Below are positions 11,241 to 23,021 of a stretch of 64,000 nucleotides of DNA, piece after piece. The position numbers were made by a program, and so were the translations under genes. The notes under the pieces were generated by a model. The model was not told where the DNA came from. It did no database searches and worked only from the letters and a program-made list of their open reading frames with translations. Origin of the DNA: Saccopteryx bilineata (taxonomy: Eukaryota; Chordata; Mammalia; Chiroptera; Emballonuridae). Location: contig NC_089493.1 of assembly GCF_036850765.1 (NCBI RefSeq), positions 264,232,534 through 264,296,533 on the forward strand. The letters run 5' to 3'. The stretch's first letter is position 1. Each line of letters begins with the position of its first letter.

Positions 11241-11745
11241 TCCCATATGCTAGTCAGCGTTCTTCAGAGGAGCAGAACCAATAAGATATATATAGATATA
11301 GATATAGATATAGATACATAGATATAGATATATAGAAAGAGATTTACTGAGTTTTCAGCTCAGACAATTAAGGAGGCTGAAAAGCCCCACAATCTGTGTC
11401 TGCAAAGCTGGAGGCTGGAGAGCCCGTGTGAACTCCAGGCGAAGCAGCAGACCTGGAACCAGGAAGGGACATTGTTCTCTGAGAGCAGGAGAGGATGGAA
11501 GACTCAGCTCCTTCGGAGAGCAGCAACCTTCCTCCATGGTTTGTTCTATTCAGGCCCTCACAGGATTGGGTGACTCTCGCCTGCATCGGGAAAGGCGATC
11601 CTCTGTACTCGGTCCACCAATTCAATGCTTATCTCCTCCGGAAGCATCCTCTCAGACACACCCAGAAACTGTCTTACCAGCTCTCTGGGTATCCTTTAGC
11701 TCAATGAGGTTGACACAGGAAATTAACCATCACAGCCTCTGAGGA
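11241..11745. repeat. Old interspersed repeat with a GATATA-type internal microsatellite
   Basis: The segment has the landmarks of a common mammalian repeat: TTCTTCAGAGGAGCAGAACC, a (GATATA)n tract at about 11283-11336, GAGATTTACTGAGTT, TTGTTCTATTCAGGCCCTCA, CACACCCAGAAACTG, and an end near GAAATTAACCATCACAGC. I do not recall the family name. Confidence 0.6.
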
Positions 11746-11825
11746 AAGGTTTCCACTCCTACTAACTGTGGCCCAAGAAGACTAAGCCAGTCCACAGGGC
11801 CAAAGACAAGTGAATTGAGAAAGTG

Positions 11826-12016
11826 GGGAGACAGGAGAGCTGTCGCAGGTTGGGTTCCTGGCCCCGGCCCTTGGCTGCCTAGGTGACATCTCAAGGCTGA
11901 AAGTGGGATTTAGGCAGGGGCTGGATGGCTGGGGAGGCTGCTGTGGTCCCCACCCCATACAGACACCTAGGCGCTCACATCCTGGGAGACAGGAGAGCTG
12001 TCGCAGGTTGGGTTCC
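11826..12016. repeat. 33-bp direct repeats flanking a 130-bp ectopic copy
   Basis: A 33-bp sequence starting GGGAGACAGGAGAG occurs at 11826-11858 and again at 11984-12016. Between them lies a copy of a segment found 1.2 kb downstream: 11857-11986 matches 13055-13184 over 130 bp, without gaps and with about six mismatches. The copy overlaps the flanking repeats by 2-3 bases at each junction (CC and GGG). The downstream copy lacks the flanking 33-mer. This looks like a locally templated insertion with target duplication. Confidence 0.85.
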
Positions 12017-13054
12017 CTAGGACACAGACTCTGGGAGGAAAATTGCTGCAGGAAGTTTACTGAGAGGTGCTCTGAGGAGCAACACCTGTTCTGGGACGGG
12101 AAGCAGGATGGATGGAGCCAGGTGAGCTGTGGGGCTGCAGGGCATTCTTAGTGAGGATCTCAGCCAGCCCGAGGGGAGGCTGAGACTTGGAGGAAGGAAA
12201 GGCCCTTCTGAACTGCCTTGAGCTGGGCATCCGAGTGGTTGGGCTTTTACACTCTCAAGCTGGTCAGGGATTGGATGTGGCCATCTAAAGGGGCTGACCA
12301 AGGTGAGCCGCCAGCCCACAACCTTGAACTTTAGTTTTCACAGCTATGAAATGGGCCAAGGGTACTTCACAAGGGTGCGGTGAACACGGACACGGCACAC
12401 CCTCCTTATTGTCAGCCAGCGTGCCAAGGGGAAGCTAAGGATCAGAACACGAGAAGAGACGTTTCAGTTGAAGCACAGAGACAGTGCATCCTTGCAAATC
12501 AGAGTGAGATTGCAAAAAGTCAGGAAGGGCCTCTTGGAAAAGTCTGAGAGCTGTGGGCCCCCGACCCTGCCCTGTGATCCCATCCCTTGTGAGTTATGGG
12601 AGAGGAGACTTCACATTCCCACAGCTGCCCACCTGGTGGCCTATGTCTGCCTCCCACCTGGAAATTCAGAAGCTGGGCTGGCAGCAGCTGGAATGGAAGG
12701 GCGGGGCTCAGTGTCCTAGAAGGAGGCCTGCACCTGGGTTGGGGGTGCAAAGGGAGCTCAGGGGGCTCCTGTGGACCAGAGGTGATTGCAACAGAGCAAG
12801 CCAGAGCAGGGTGGTCCTAGATCCTCCACAGTTGGCTCTCTCCTTTCCCCTCGGGCTGGGGGCTTCTCTCCGGTCAGATTCACAGAGGAGCGTGTCTACC
12901 TCAGAGAGCCTGAGCCTGCAGATGGAATGGAATGCCTATTCTGGGGTAGGGTGGTGTTCACAGAGGGTTCAGCCCAAGGAACCTCTTGCTCTATGACTTC
13001 TGGTGCTTTTCCAGTCCCAATCTCTCTGGCAGGTGGCGGAGGGATAGCTGGGTG
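12017..13054. other. Unique non-coding stretch
   Basis: It separates the two copies of the 130-bp segment. A weak MIR-like piece (TAGTTTTCACAGCTATGAAA) lies near 12332-12420. No exon is recognised. Confidence 0.45.
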
Positions 13055-13184
13055 CCTGGCCCCAGCCCTTGGCTGCCTAGGTGACATCTCAAGGCTGAAA
13101 GTGGGATTTAGGCAGGGGCTGGATGGCCGGGGAGGCTGCTGTGGTCCCCGCCCCACACAGACACCTGGGTGCTCACATCCTGGG
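13055..13184. repeat. Presumed source copy of the 130-bp duplicated segment
   Basis: Matches 11857-11986 along its full length in the same orientation, with no gaps. It is presumed to be the source because it is not bounded by direct repeats, whereas the upstream copy is. Divergence of about 5 percent points to a fairly recent event. Confidence 0.75.
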
Positions 13185-13984
13185 TGGAAGGACTCTCATC
13201 TTGAGAGAGGCTTCTCCTTTTATATCTCATCCAGTCCTGTGCCCTGGCCTTGTGTCTGCGTGCAAACCTGGCTTCGTATTTGTAGTCCCTGTCATACAGT
13301 GTCTCTTTTCTCTCGTTGAATGGACTCAGTTTACCCAATATTTTTCCAGAGCAGACAGACCACAATGGCCTCCATCCTTATTACTATGCTTGGTCCTCCT
13401 GCTCCCGAAGCCTGTGATTGATGAACTATGCCTTCCCAACTCCGTTTAAACATTTTTCATCCAGTGACACATGATTGACTAAGGCCAGCTTGAGGTCCAC
13501 AGGAGCCAAGAACATTCTCTCTGCACCATTCAAACAGAGTCACAGCCCCTGGGCCCTGGGCTCGGGGAGGGGTTGAGGACATTCCAGTTTTGCTGCCTGG
13601 CCAAACTGACCCTCATATATGCCTGTGCAGGACATCCAGGTGGTGGTGATGCCAGACCCTTTCTATGTAACCAGAAACCCAGGGAGAGAGTGTGCAGGTT
13701 TTACAAACAGGACAAGCAGTCCCCGAGGGCCCACACATGACCACCCCAGAGCCGGAGAATGAGCCAGGCTAGCTTATAGCACCATGTGGACAGTGACTTT
13801 CCACCCAGCCTGGAGGAAAAAGGGCTGATGACCTCCCCTTTCTTACTGTCATGTGATTGGCAGACTGCTTTGCTCCTGGTGACTCAGTTTCCCAAGGGGT
13901 TACACTCCCAGCACATCTGTCCCTGCAGAGGGATTCTGTATGTCTCACCCCACCTGGACAGTGGAAAGACCATGAGCTTCAATT

Positions 13985-14195
13985 CAGACCTAGGGCTGAA
14001 ATCCTGGCTCCACACACTCTGTGGGCAAGTTAGTTTTTCTTCCTGGGCCTCAGTTTCCTCATCCATAAACTGGGCACAATGATGCCTGTTTTACAGGATT
14101 GTTAATTCTATTGTATATCAAATGAGGTGATGTGGCACAGACTGTGTGGTACATAGTAGGCCCATGATAAATGCTTCTTGTTACTATTATTATTC
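13985..14195 (+). repeat. MIR element
   Basis: The text reads like sense MIR: CTGGCTCCACAC, CCTCAGTTTCCTCATCCA, and a 3' part resembling CATAGTAGGCCCATGATAAA. It is an ancient tRNA-SINE relic with no tail. Confidence 0.75.
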
Positions 14196-14311
14196 TCTCA
14201 ACTTGCCCAGCGCTATGCATATTGGTATTAAAAATACATATTGACTAATTTTAGTGTCTTCCCCTTCAGAAAACAGGTGCTTAGAAGTGAAATGAATCTG
14301 AAAATCTTTGT

Positions 14312-14339
14312 TGTGTGTGTATGTGTGTGTGTGTGTGTG
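14312..14339. repeat. Interrupted (GT)n microsatellite
   Basis: TG/GT runs at 14312-14320 and 14323-14339, followed by a GA-rich tract (14340-14355). Confidence 0.9.
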
Positions 14340-14729
14340 AAAGAGAGAGAGAGATTCAGTTTTGCTTATTTTGTTTTGTTTTGACCTGGCCTGGGTCTGA
14401 GTACAGCATGGGTTTAGGCCCACAGAGTCCTTGGGTACCGGTGACTCTGGGAAGTCTGACAGGTGGAGGGTATTAGGAGACCCTGGCTCTGCTGCCAGGG
14501 GAGCCCTGGGCAGGTGACCTCACCTGCAAAGGTACTGTTTAGGGAGCAGAGATTTGCAGCTAGGGTCTGGGGTCCAACCACATTTCCCTTCAAGGCAGCG
14601 ATGCTGTGAATGGACCTTGGGAGGCAGCAGGTGGTGGGGACATAGGTTGGGGTTAGAGGCCAGTTGTTGTGACTGTGTTTGGCCATCTGACCTTTGTAAG
14701 TCACCTGCTGCCTGTTTCTCCTCTGGAAA

Positions 14730-14910
14730 CGAGTTCGTAGCGGTTGTTCTGCCGGGAGGGATGCCGCTGAGGTCTACAAGCCTGTGGCTCTGTGGCTCTG
14801 TGGCTCTGTGTTCCCCGCGGCGGGACTCTCCGCTGCCGCAGAGCAAGGCCGTTGTAACTATGACGCTGAGCTCTGGTTATTGTAAACTTCCCGCAGAACG
14901 CAGAGCGAGG
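14730..14910. other. Small CpG-rich patch with a short triplicated motif
   Basis: CpG dinucleotides are locally dense (GTTCGTAGCGG, CCCCGCGGCGGGAC, CCGCTGCCGCAG). A 9-base motif of the form CTGTGGCTC repeats in tandem near 14781-14808. It is too short for a typical CpG island. Its function is unknown. Confidence 0.3.
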
Positions 14911-15889
14911 CATACCTTACCATGATGTCATGTCTAGACACCCAGGTCAGGTATAAATTATGGAGACAAAGTAACATGTTTAGTGGTTAAACTGTAAAAC
15001 TTTAATGAGAGATTTCTGTGACTTGAACATGTGCTGGGGAAGGCTGTTCTGGGAGGGAGGAGGAGAGGGGCTCACTTCCCTTTCCACTTCCTCTCTGGCC
15101 ATCTGTAGGCGCCGGCCCCGCCTCTGAGGCGAGGCCCTGAGGACTCTGCAGAGACTCTGGTCCCAAAAGGTGGCTTCCTCTAAAGCAGGAAGTGCCCAGC
15201 GCTGGTTTCTGTACACCTGGCCGCCGGAGATCGGGCCTGCTGAGCTGGGTGGATATCGAGCAAGTCGCAGCCTCGCAGGGCCTCAGTTTCCTTGTCTATA
15301 AAATGGGGGTGGGAGAGAGAACCTTCTGGCCCAAATGTTTCCATCGCCTGATCCTCTATGACCTGGCAGAGAGAATCAGTAGACACGCATGTTGAGCAGA
15401 AGGAATGCCTTTTTGAGTTTAAGACCTGCCTCCCGGAGTTGTGGTGATGAGAAATTTGGCAGGACAGTGGAATGACTCTGTAGGCTGTAAAGCGCTGTGC
15501 GGATGCGATGGGGCCTGTCCTGGAAGTCCAGGGTCTCTGCTCAAAAGGGCTGGAAACTCTGCTGGTAGCAATTTAGGGGATATTTTTGTAGAAAAGACAG
15601 ACACTGTTGTGTGGAGTTTTTTATTTTTATTTTTTCCTGACACAAAATTTGTTGTTCCAACACCAATTCTCAAATTCCTTGACTGGGTGTCCAACACTTC
15701 CGTTCAGTTCTGACACTACCCGGAGTCAGTGCAAACGGCACAAGCGAAGGCCTCAGTCGCAAAGACTGCCCCACATCAGACCCCAGCTACAGAGGAGATC
15801 TCCAGCTATCTGCATCTCTGCCACCTGCTGACTACACATTCGTGGGTTCCTGCAACACTCACCTCAAATTTGATCATTCTTTAGAATTT

Positions 15890-16513
15890 CTCCCTGAACT
15901 CAGGGATTTGTTCTGAGAAATATGTTGTTAGGTGATTTTGAGGTTGTGTGAACATCATAGAGTGCACTTGCACACACCTGGGTGGTACAGCCCACTACAC
16001 ACCCAGGCTGTACAGTATATAGCCTGTTGCTCTCTGAAGCTTGTACAGCACGTTACTGCACAAAACAACAAAAGACTAAATCAGCACAAGAGAAAATGGT
16101 GCAGTCAAGAGACAAGATAAACACGAGACATCTGAGGCTGCTACCTGTCCAGAACAGCATGCTGTTTTGCAGCAAACTTTTTTTTTTAACAAGTAGAAAA
16201 AGTATACTCTAAAATAATGATAGAAAGTATAGTATAATACACACATAAACCAGTAATGCAGTCATTTATTACCATTATCAAGTATTTCGTACTGTACATA
16301 ATACAGTGTGCTATGCTTGTATATGACTGGTAACACAGTAGGTGTGTTTATACCAGAATGCCACAAACAAGTGAGCAATGTTCTGCACTACAATATTAGG
16401 ATGGCTGTGACGTCACTGGATGATAATTTTCCTGTTCCATTATAATAGTATGGGACCGCTGTCATGTATATGACCCACTGTGGACCACAATGTCATTATG
16501 CAGTGCTTGACTG
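15890..16513 (-). mobile_element. Tigger-type non-autonomous DNA transposon (MER2-like)
   Basis: The right end reads CATTATGCAGTGCTTGACTG followed by TA (16514-16515), matching Tigger-style ends with TA duplication. Internal landmarks shared with the copies at 22378 and 29255 include GAACATCATAGAGTGCACTT, TACAGCACGTTACTGCAC, and TTTATTACCATTATCAAGTA. The left terminus is degenerate. No open reading frame is present. Confidence 0.82.
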
Positions 16514-16774
16514 TACTTATGATTACAGCTTTATTATAAAGAATACAAAGCGAGTGGGACAGGTGCACGGGCAGGGTGTGGGGGAAGGCGCGCCCAGCCT
16601 CTGTGTACCCTCCAGATACCCACCTCCCTCCCAGTACCTGGGTGTGTTCACCAACCTGGAAGCTCTCCGAGTTCCATGTTTAGCGGTTTTATATGGGATT
16701 CCATTGTATAGGCATGATTGATTAAATCTTTTGGTCATTGGTGACTGAACTCAAGCTCCAGGTTCTCTCCCGAT

Positions 16775-16820
16775 CCCCCACCCCCCCACCCCCCCACCAG
16801 GAGGTGGAGGCTGGGGGGGG
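16775..16820. other. C-tract/G-tract site (possible i-motif or hairpin)
   Basis: Three C runs of five to seven bases separated by single A's are followed after a short spacer by a run of about nine G's on the same strand. The arrangement could fold as a C/G hairpin, or as an i-motif with a G-rich partner. This is inferred from base composition only. Confidence 0.4.
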
Positions 16821-18539
16821 GTAAGGTTGAACCTTCTAATTACTCAGTGGGCTCTCTGGTGCCCAGCCCCCAACCTAAAGTTATCTAGGGGTCCACCTAG
16901 TGTCGCCCCATTAGCATGAATTCAGGTGTGGTGAAAAGGGGTTTGTTGCGAATCACACACACAAAAAATGCCTCTCATTCAGGAAATTCTAAGGGTTTTA
17001 GGAGCTTTGTGCCAGGAACTGGAACAAAAACCAAATATATATATTCTTATGTCACAGACACGAAAGTCTGGTGAGCCGAGATGGCTACTGAGTGTAATGC
17101 TGAGGATTCCCTCCTTGGGGCCCTAGGTTTGGGGCCTTGGTGACTGGCAGTGACAGTCATGGTGTCAGCAGCCATGGGGCATAACATGGGAGCCTGTTCC
17201 CAGACATTATGTACCACACAGCACAAGGGCCCCGCTCCAGTCACACACATGGTGGAGGGACAGCGGAGCACTCCAGCAGGGTGGCTGGTGTTGAGTGACG
17301 CTGATTGTCTCTGCTGTGTAGGTGGACCCATTTAATCCTGGACGGCACTGGCGCTGAGGACACAGAGCTCTGCGATCCCAGTGCATGTGGACCACAGGAA
17401 AATGCCCCCCCCCCCAACTACAGAGCAGCTGGGATGAGGACAGCCCTTCTCTCAGCCAACTGTTTCAAATCACATTTATGAAATGCCCACACGCTGTTAG
17501 AAATCCATAAACACCGGAATCTGTGGTGCAAACCCTGACTTCTTCCAGCTGAAGTGTTGCAGGGACCCAGGGGACCCTCAGGCCCTGTGGAGGAAGTGCA
17601 TTTGGCCCTGGGTCCCCTGCTCCCACAAGAACCTCCTAAGTGTCCTTTGTGGCCAAGCTCTGCTTGGAGTTTCCCTCAGGAGAGGCTGTTCCCCAACATG
17701 GGGTTGGAATGTTCCAGAATCCCCATGCCTCACTTTGCTTTGAACAGTTATTTATTGCCTGGGCCTCCAATTCAGGGTTTCTCTCACATGCTTAGTTTTT
17801 TTCTTTTTTCTTTCAATTTGCTTATGTGTTTATCTTCCTAACTAGTCTGCAAGTTGCCAGAGGGTTGCCTCTCTCTCTGCGTCTTTTTGTTCTGTGAGGA
17901 CCACCCTACCCAGCGGAGGGGGAGAAAAGGACTTGGAGCCTCCCAACTTACAGTCAAATCTGACCCCAGCACCTCCTAGCTATGAAATTTAGACAAGCAG
18001 AGGATTTCTCTGAGCCTCATGTTGCCTATCAGTGAAATGCGATAATAAAGCCTTACCTTGCAGGGGTGTTAGGAGGTCAAGAGGCTTCTGGAAAGTGCCA
18101 GCTCAGTGCCCACACCTGGGAGCCCTCCAGCAGCTGGCGCACGGAAAGCAGGTGCTGCCTCACAGCTGGCAGAGCACCGACCCCAGAGCAGAAAGTCTTC
18201 TCCCCTTCCCAGTATGCCAGGTTCTCATTTCACAGATGAACAGGATGGGGTTACATGGTTAAGGGATTAGCTGAAGGCTGCACGGGTAGTAAATGATTGA
18301 TCCTGGACCAGAAACCAAGTCTCGCCTTTGCACTGCCCTGCACTCACTAAGGAGGAAATGAATGATCAATGATTAAAATACGGGGTTGTGCTTTTGCTGC
18401 ACTGGGATTCGGGGCTGTGGGGTGAAGGCCTGTGCATGATGAAAAGAAAGAGGTGGTCGGTTGGTTTGGAGCAGACTAAGTCTTCAGAGGCCTCATTCAG
18501 AGACCAAGGGCAAGGGCGCGTGTCAGGGCCCCTGGGTCA

Positions 18540-18890
18540 CAGGGTGGACACAGGGAACAGGGGTGTGTTTGCAGGTGTTGTGTGCATTACGAGTATTCAT
18601 GTTGTGTTCAGGATGTGTGCCGGCACCTACTGTGTATGGTATGTGATGATTATGCATATTGTCCACGTATGCTTCACGTCAGTGTGAGTGCATTTATGTG
18701 TGTGAGCATGGGAAGAGGTGTATGTTAGTGTGTGGTTTGTAAGTATTGTGTGTCCATATGGTATGTGTGTGCTGTGTGTGTAGGAAGTGTCAATTATATG
18801 TGTAATATTTGTGAATGTGTGTTCATCAGCATGCAGTGTATAAGGTTTGTATGTGTGTAGTGTGTGCAGATGTGTAATCAATGTGCAATA
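18540..18890. repeat. Degenerate TG-rich low-complexity tract
   Basis: Irregular TGTGTG, GTATG and GTGTGT blocks over about 350 bases without a fixed period. It looks like an aged microsatellite or minisatellite. Confidence 0.7.
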
Positions 18891-19495
18891 AGCCCTCAAT
18901 GATGTTCTCTTGGACTGGTTAGATTCCCCTGAGAAAATGTGTCTAATCTCCTGTGTGGAGCGTGGTTGGCCACCTGCATGCTAGAAGCTGAGCTGGGGAG
19001 AGGATGGGTGGAGAGTGTCTCGACATTCAGCGTATAAACTTGCTCTTACCCGTTGGTCTTCAATCTGGTTCTCTCCTGCTCAGTCATTCCTCATATCCTT
19101 CAGCCTTGAGATTCCCTTTCTCCTCTCTGGAAAACAAGTCTCCAATTTTCTGCCTGTGTGGGCGTGAGGACCTACAGACTTCCTTCTCCTTACGGACTTT
19201 GAAAGTATCCTTTTTTTGAGTTCCTTTGTATGCCTTCACTCTTCTAAGTACCCGATGTGCTGTCATTTTGAGAGGGTGTCCTGCAGTGTAAGCAAGCTTT
19301 GCTCAGCTTACCCACCTCGGCTGACTTAGGACCAAACGATTTGGGGCAGCAGAGTCAGCTACCATTTGCCCATCTGTTTTGCAGTTTCCACGTTTCTGTT
19401 CCTGTGAGCCAAGGAACACGGGGGTCCCTTTTGGAGGCAGGTCACACGACACAGGGCAGTTTGGCTCAGCAACCCGTCATGCCTCTTGCCATCTT

Positions 19496-20740
19496 AATAG
19501 TAGAATTAAACTCTGAATCTTTAAAATTTACATATGAAATATTTCAAACTAACTAAAACATACATAAAACACCCCATAAGATGTTTATGTAACCACCACT
19601 AAGAATAAATAGTCGTTAGCATTATGTCACTTTTGTGGCAGAACAGTTTTTTCTTTTTTTTTTAATTTTTTTTAAAATTTTTTTACAGAGACAGAGAGAG
19701 TCAGAGACAGGGATAGACAGGGACAGACAGACAGGAACGGAGAGATGAGAAGCATCAATCATTAGTTTTTTGTTGCACATTGCGACACCTTAGTTGTTCA
19801 TTGATTGCTTTCTCATAGGTGCCTTGACTGTGGGCCTTCAGCAGACCAAGTAACCCCTTGCTCGAGCCAGTGACCTTGGGTCCAAGCTGGTGAGCTTTTG
19901 CTCAATCCAGATGAGCCCGCACTCAAGCTGGCGACCTCGGGGTCTTGAACCTGGGTCCTCAGCATCCCAGTCCAACGCTCTATCCACTGTGCCACCGCCT
20001 GGTCAGGCCAGTTTTTTCTTTTTAACTTTTTATTTTTAAATAATGCAGAACAGTGTATTTTAAAGACATAAAATGTTACAGGTATGGCTAAAGTCAGGTG
20101 CATCCGCAGCCCCACCCTCCATCCCTTTTCTCTTTTCCTTTTCCCACATGTAACACTAATCTCAAGTTGGTGTGTGTCATTCTCAGCTAAATTTCTATAC
20201 TATTATTATATGTATTATTTGTATGATATTTGTATACATAAATAATATATAGATGACTTATATGTTTTAAAATTTTCATAGATGATATTCTACTGATCTT
20301 ATCCTTTTGTGGTTTGCTTTTTTCACTTAAGCTATTTGTAAGATCTATTCATCCTGACTTTTTATATATCTTGTTCATTTATTTTAACTGCTTTGTAGTA
20401 TTCCACTGCACAAATATACTACAATTACTTTATCATACCCCTACTAAAACACATATTGCTTTTACTTTTTCACAATTGCAAGCGGGACTATGCATAATAT
20501 CTATATCCTTAGATCCTTGTGAGTATGAACAAAGGCTTACCCAGACTGAAAATGTTATCTTTAACTCTTCTCAATAGTGTCGACTTGCTCTCCAAACTAA
20601 CTGTTTCAATTTTCACTCCACCAGCAGTGTGTGAAAGTTCCCCATCACTCCATATCTTAGCCAATATTTGGTGTTACCAGACATGACTTATGTGAACTCT
20701 GATGGATGAGAAATCATATATAACATTAAATATTCGCATT
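19496..20740 (-). mobile_element. Old L1 3' region, reverse strand, split by a SINE
   Basis: AT-rich sequence resembling an antisense old L1: TTTATGTAACCACCACTAAG before the SINE, then GTAGTATTCCACTGCAC and CACTCCACCAGCAGTGTGTG after it. The SINE at 19659-20008 interrupts it. No coding capacity remains on either strand. Confidence 0.65.
19659..20008 (-). mobile_element. Full-length tRNA-derived bat SINE, reverse strand
   Basis: The T-rich tail is at left, then GAGATGAGAAGCATCAATCA, TCATTGATTGCTTTCTCAT, and the tRNA-head complement ending GCCTGGTCAGGC at 20008. The 15-bp direct repeat CAGTTTTTTCTTTTT lies at 19644-19658 and 20009-20023. The B-box complement reads GGGTCTTGAACC. Confidence 0.92.
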
Positions 20741-22190
20741 CCCCTAATACATCTGAGTTTTAGCTTCATTCAGTTTTTGTTTGTCCAAAAATTATTGGAT
20801 CCAGCCATTGCTCTAAAATAATACTATTGATATATTTTAGTTGGGCATAAAATTCTAGATTGATAATTATTTTCCCCCTGAGCTTTGGTGATATACTCCT
20901 ATTTTTTTTTAGCATATTTTGTTGCTGTTGAGAAGTCTACTAAAGTTTCTTTGGAGATAATTCAACTTTTTTCTTCAGTTGTTCGTAAGATTTTATCTGT
21001 CTTTGGTGCTCTGCAGATTCACTGTGATTTATCTAGATCCTTGAATTCTTCATATATGAGGATTCATATTTTTTAATCAATTCTGGAAAATCCCAATTCA
21101 TTATCTCTTTAGATTTTGCCTGTTTACCATGTTCTCTTTTCTTTGCTTATGGAAGTCCTTTTAGAGAAATAGAACCCTCATTCTATCTTCTTGGTCTCTT
21201 AACCACTCGTTTTTTCTATTTCTTTGTTTCACCTTTGCATTTTGGGCAATATCTTTATATCTAGCTTTCATTTTATTAATCTTATCTTCAGCAGTGTTCA
21301 ATATTTCTTTTTTAACCATCCATTTAATTTTTAATTATTATATTTTTAATTTCTATAAGTTATGTTTAGCTCTTTTTAATTTCTGTCCTGTTTTCAACTT
21401 TCTTTTAGCTCCCTAATATTTTTAAACATTCTTATTTTACATAGATACATATATTTAATATACTTTTTATTTTAACATGAGAATTACATTTTCTCATGTT
21501 GTTGGCATTGAATCTTCTCAATTGTCTTATTTGCTCATGGTATCTCAATGATGGTAGCTTATTTCTTTATTTGTTTTGTAATTTTTTTATGGTGAGCTCA
21601 TCCTTGTAACAGCTTGTTTTCCTCTGAGAATCCCTTGTAGCCTGGATTGTGGAACCATTCTCCCGCAAAATTTTACAAGACATTCCAGGGTACCGCCAGG
21701 CAGGAATAGATTTTTATGCTAATTTCTTGGTTTGTGGGTTTCTGGATAAATTCTTGTGAAGCTCTAAGATTAATTCAAGCCCCAATCCACACAAAGTACA
21801 GGCCTGAGGTTTGGATATATCAGGGGAGATTTTCTGTTTAAGCTCAGGTAAATGGGAGAAGCTTCACTCTCTCTGCCCTGTGACTGGCAGGCAACCTCTA
21901 GCAAACCTCTCATAGAAGGTGCTGCCTTCTTCACTTTGCAGAACCTCAAACCATATGGGTGTGAAAGCCTGCACCCTCTGAGCCAAGGTCAGTTACAGCA
22001 TCTGCTCCTGTGATAGCAACTCTATTTTTAGTTTCCTCCTTATTCTTGTAAGCATCTCCTTTCTTACTTGGGAACTCAGCTATGCATTTAAAATAGTTTT
22101 TATTATGTTTTATCCAGCATTTCTAAGTGTTTATGGCAAGAGGTTTTTCTGATTTTCTTATATACCTCTTTGTTAGAACCAGACGTCTCT
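20741..22190 (-). mobile_element. Old L1-type LINE, reverse strand
   Basis: A long T-rich stretch resembling an antisense LINE 3' region: TAAAATTCTAGATTGATAAT, TTGTTGCTGTTGAGAAGTC, TTTAATTTCTATAAGTTATG. Stops occur in all frames. The subfamily cannot be told without a library search. Confidence 0.55.
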
Positions 22191-22194
22191 ACTT

Positions 22195-22345
22195 AACCCC
22201 CTTGATCTTAATTTCTTCCTTTATAAAGTGGGAATGATGTTGCCTTCTATAAAGTGTTACCAGGATTAGGCCAGGATTTATGTAAACAATCTAGCCACAT
22301 GGTAGATGCTCCATAAATGCTAACAATATGATTATTATTACACTG
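22195..22345 (+). repeat. MIR-like fragment
   Basis: CTTCCTTTATAAAGTGGGAA and ACATGGTAGATGCTCCATAA followed by ATTATTATTAC match the central and 3' parts of MIR in sense orientation. It is old and diverged. Confidence 0.65.
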
Positions 22346-22377
22346 TTATCATATATGTGTGCTTTCTCTTTATTGAT

Positions 22378-23021
22378 CAATCATGAGCTGCTTAATGATG
22401 GGGAAACATTTTGAAAAATATGTCATTAGGCAATTTGGTCCTTGAGTGGACATCATAGAGTGCAGTTACACAAACCAAGATGGAATAGCCTACTGCATAT
22501 ACACCTAGGCTCTATGGTATAGTCTATTGCTCCTACAACCCTGTACAGTACAGCATATTACTGTACAAAACAGCGCAAGATCAAATCAGGAGTGAGAAAA
22601 TGATGCAATTAAAGAATAAGGTGAACGTGACATATGTGAGCCTGCTGCCAACATAATATGGTATACTATTTTACAGAAAACTTTTATTTTTTATAAATAG
22701 AAAGAGTATATGCTAGAATAATGATTAAAAGCACAGTATGGCAAATACATACACATAGTCATTTATTATCATTATCAAGTATTGTGTACTCTATATAATT
22801 GTGTGAGCTATACTTTTATATGCCTGGCAACACAGTAGGTTTGTTCACACCAACATCACTACAAATGTGTGAGTAATACATTGCACTTGGATGTTACAAT
22901 AGCTATGATGTCCCTAGGTGATAGGAATTTTTCAGCTCCATTATAATGTCACGTGATGACTGTCTCATATGCGTTCCATTGTTGACTGAAAGGTCACATG
23001 ACTATATGTGGCACATGATTA
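22378..23021 (-). mobile_element. Tigger-type non-autonomous DNA transposon (MER2-like), second copy
   Basis: It begins near CAATCATGAGCTGCTTAATG and ends near TGTGGCACATGATTA followed by TA. Shared internals include GGACATCATAGAGTGCAG, CCTGTACAGTACAGCATATT, and ATTTATTATCATTATCAAGT. About 640 bp, non-coding, in the same orientation as the copy at 15890. Confidence 0.85.

Larger units (their letters stand above)
16516..19495. other. Unique non-coding stretch with TG-rich tract
   Basis: No exon or young repeat is recognised. It includes a C-run/G-run hairpin-prone site (16775-16820), a weak MIR-like piece near 18000-18080, and a degenerate TG-rich zone (about 18540-18890) that produces spurious His/Thr-rich frames on the minus strand. 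Confidence 0.5.

Noticed and set aside
11826..12016. Transposon with 33-bp target duplication
   Set aside because: The 130-bp inner segment has no inverted ends or tail and has its match 1.2 kb away, so a local templated copy explains it better.
12786..13319. 177-codon forward frame
   Set aside because: It crosses the duplicated 130-bp segment and has no domain. The other copy of that segment is in an unrelated short frame.
18627..18899. His/Thr-rich minus-strand open frame
   Set aside because: It is the translation of a degenerate TG-rich tract.
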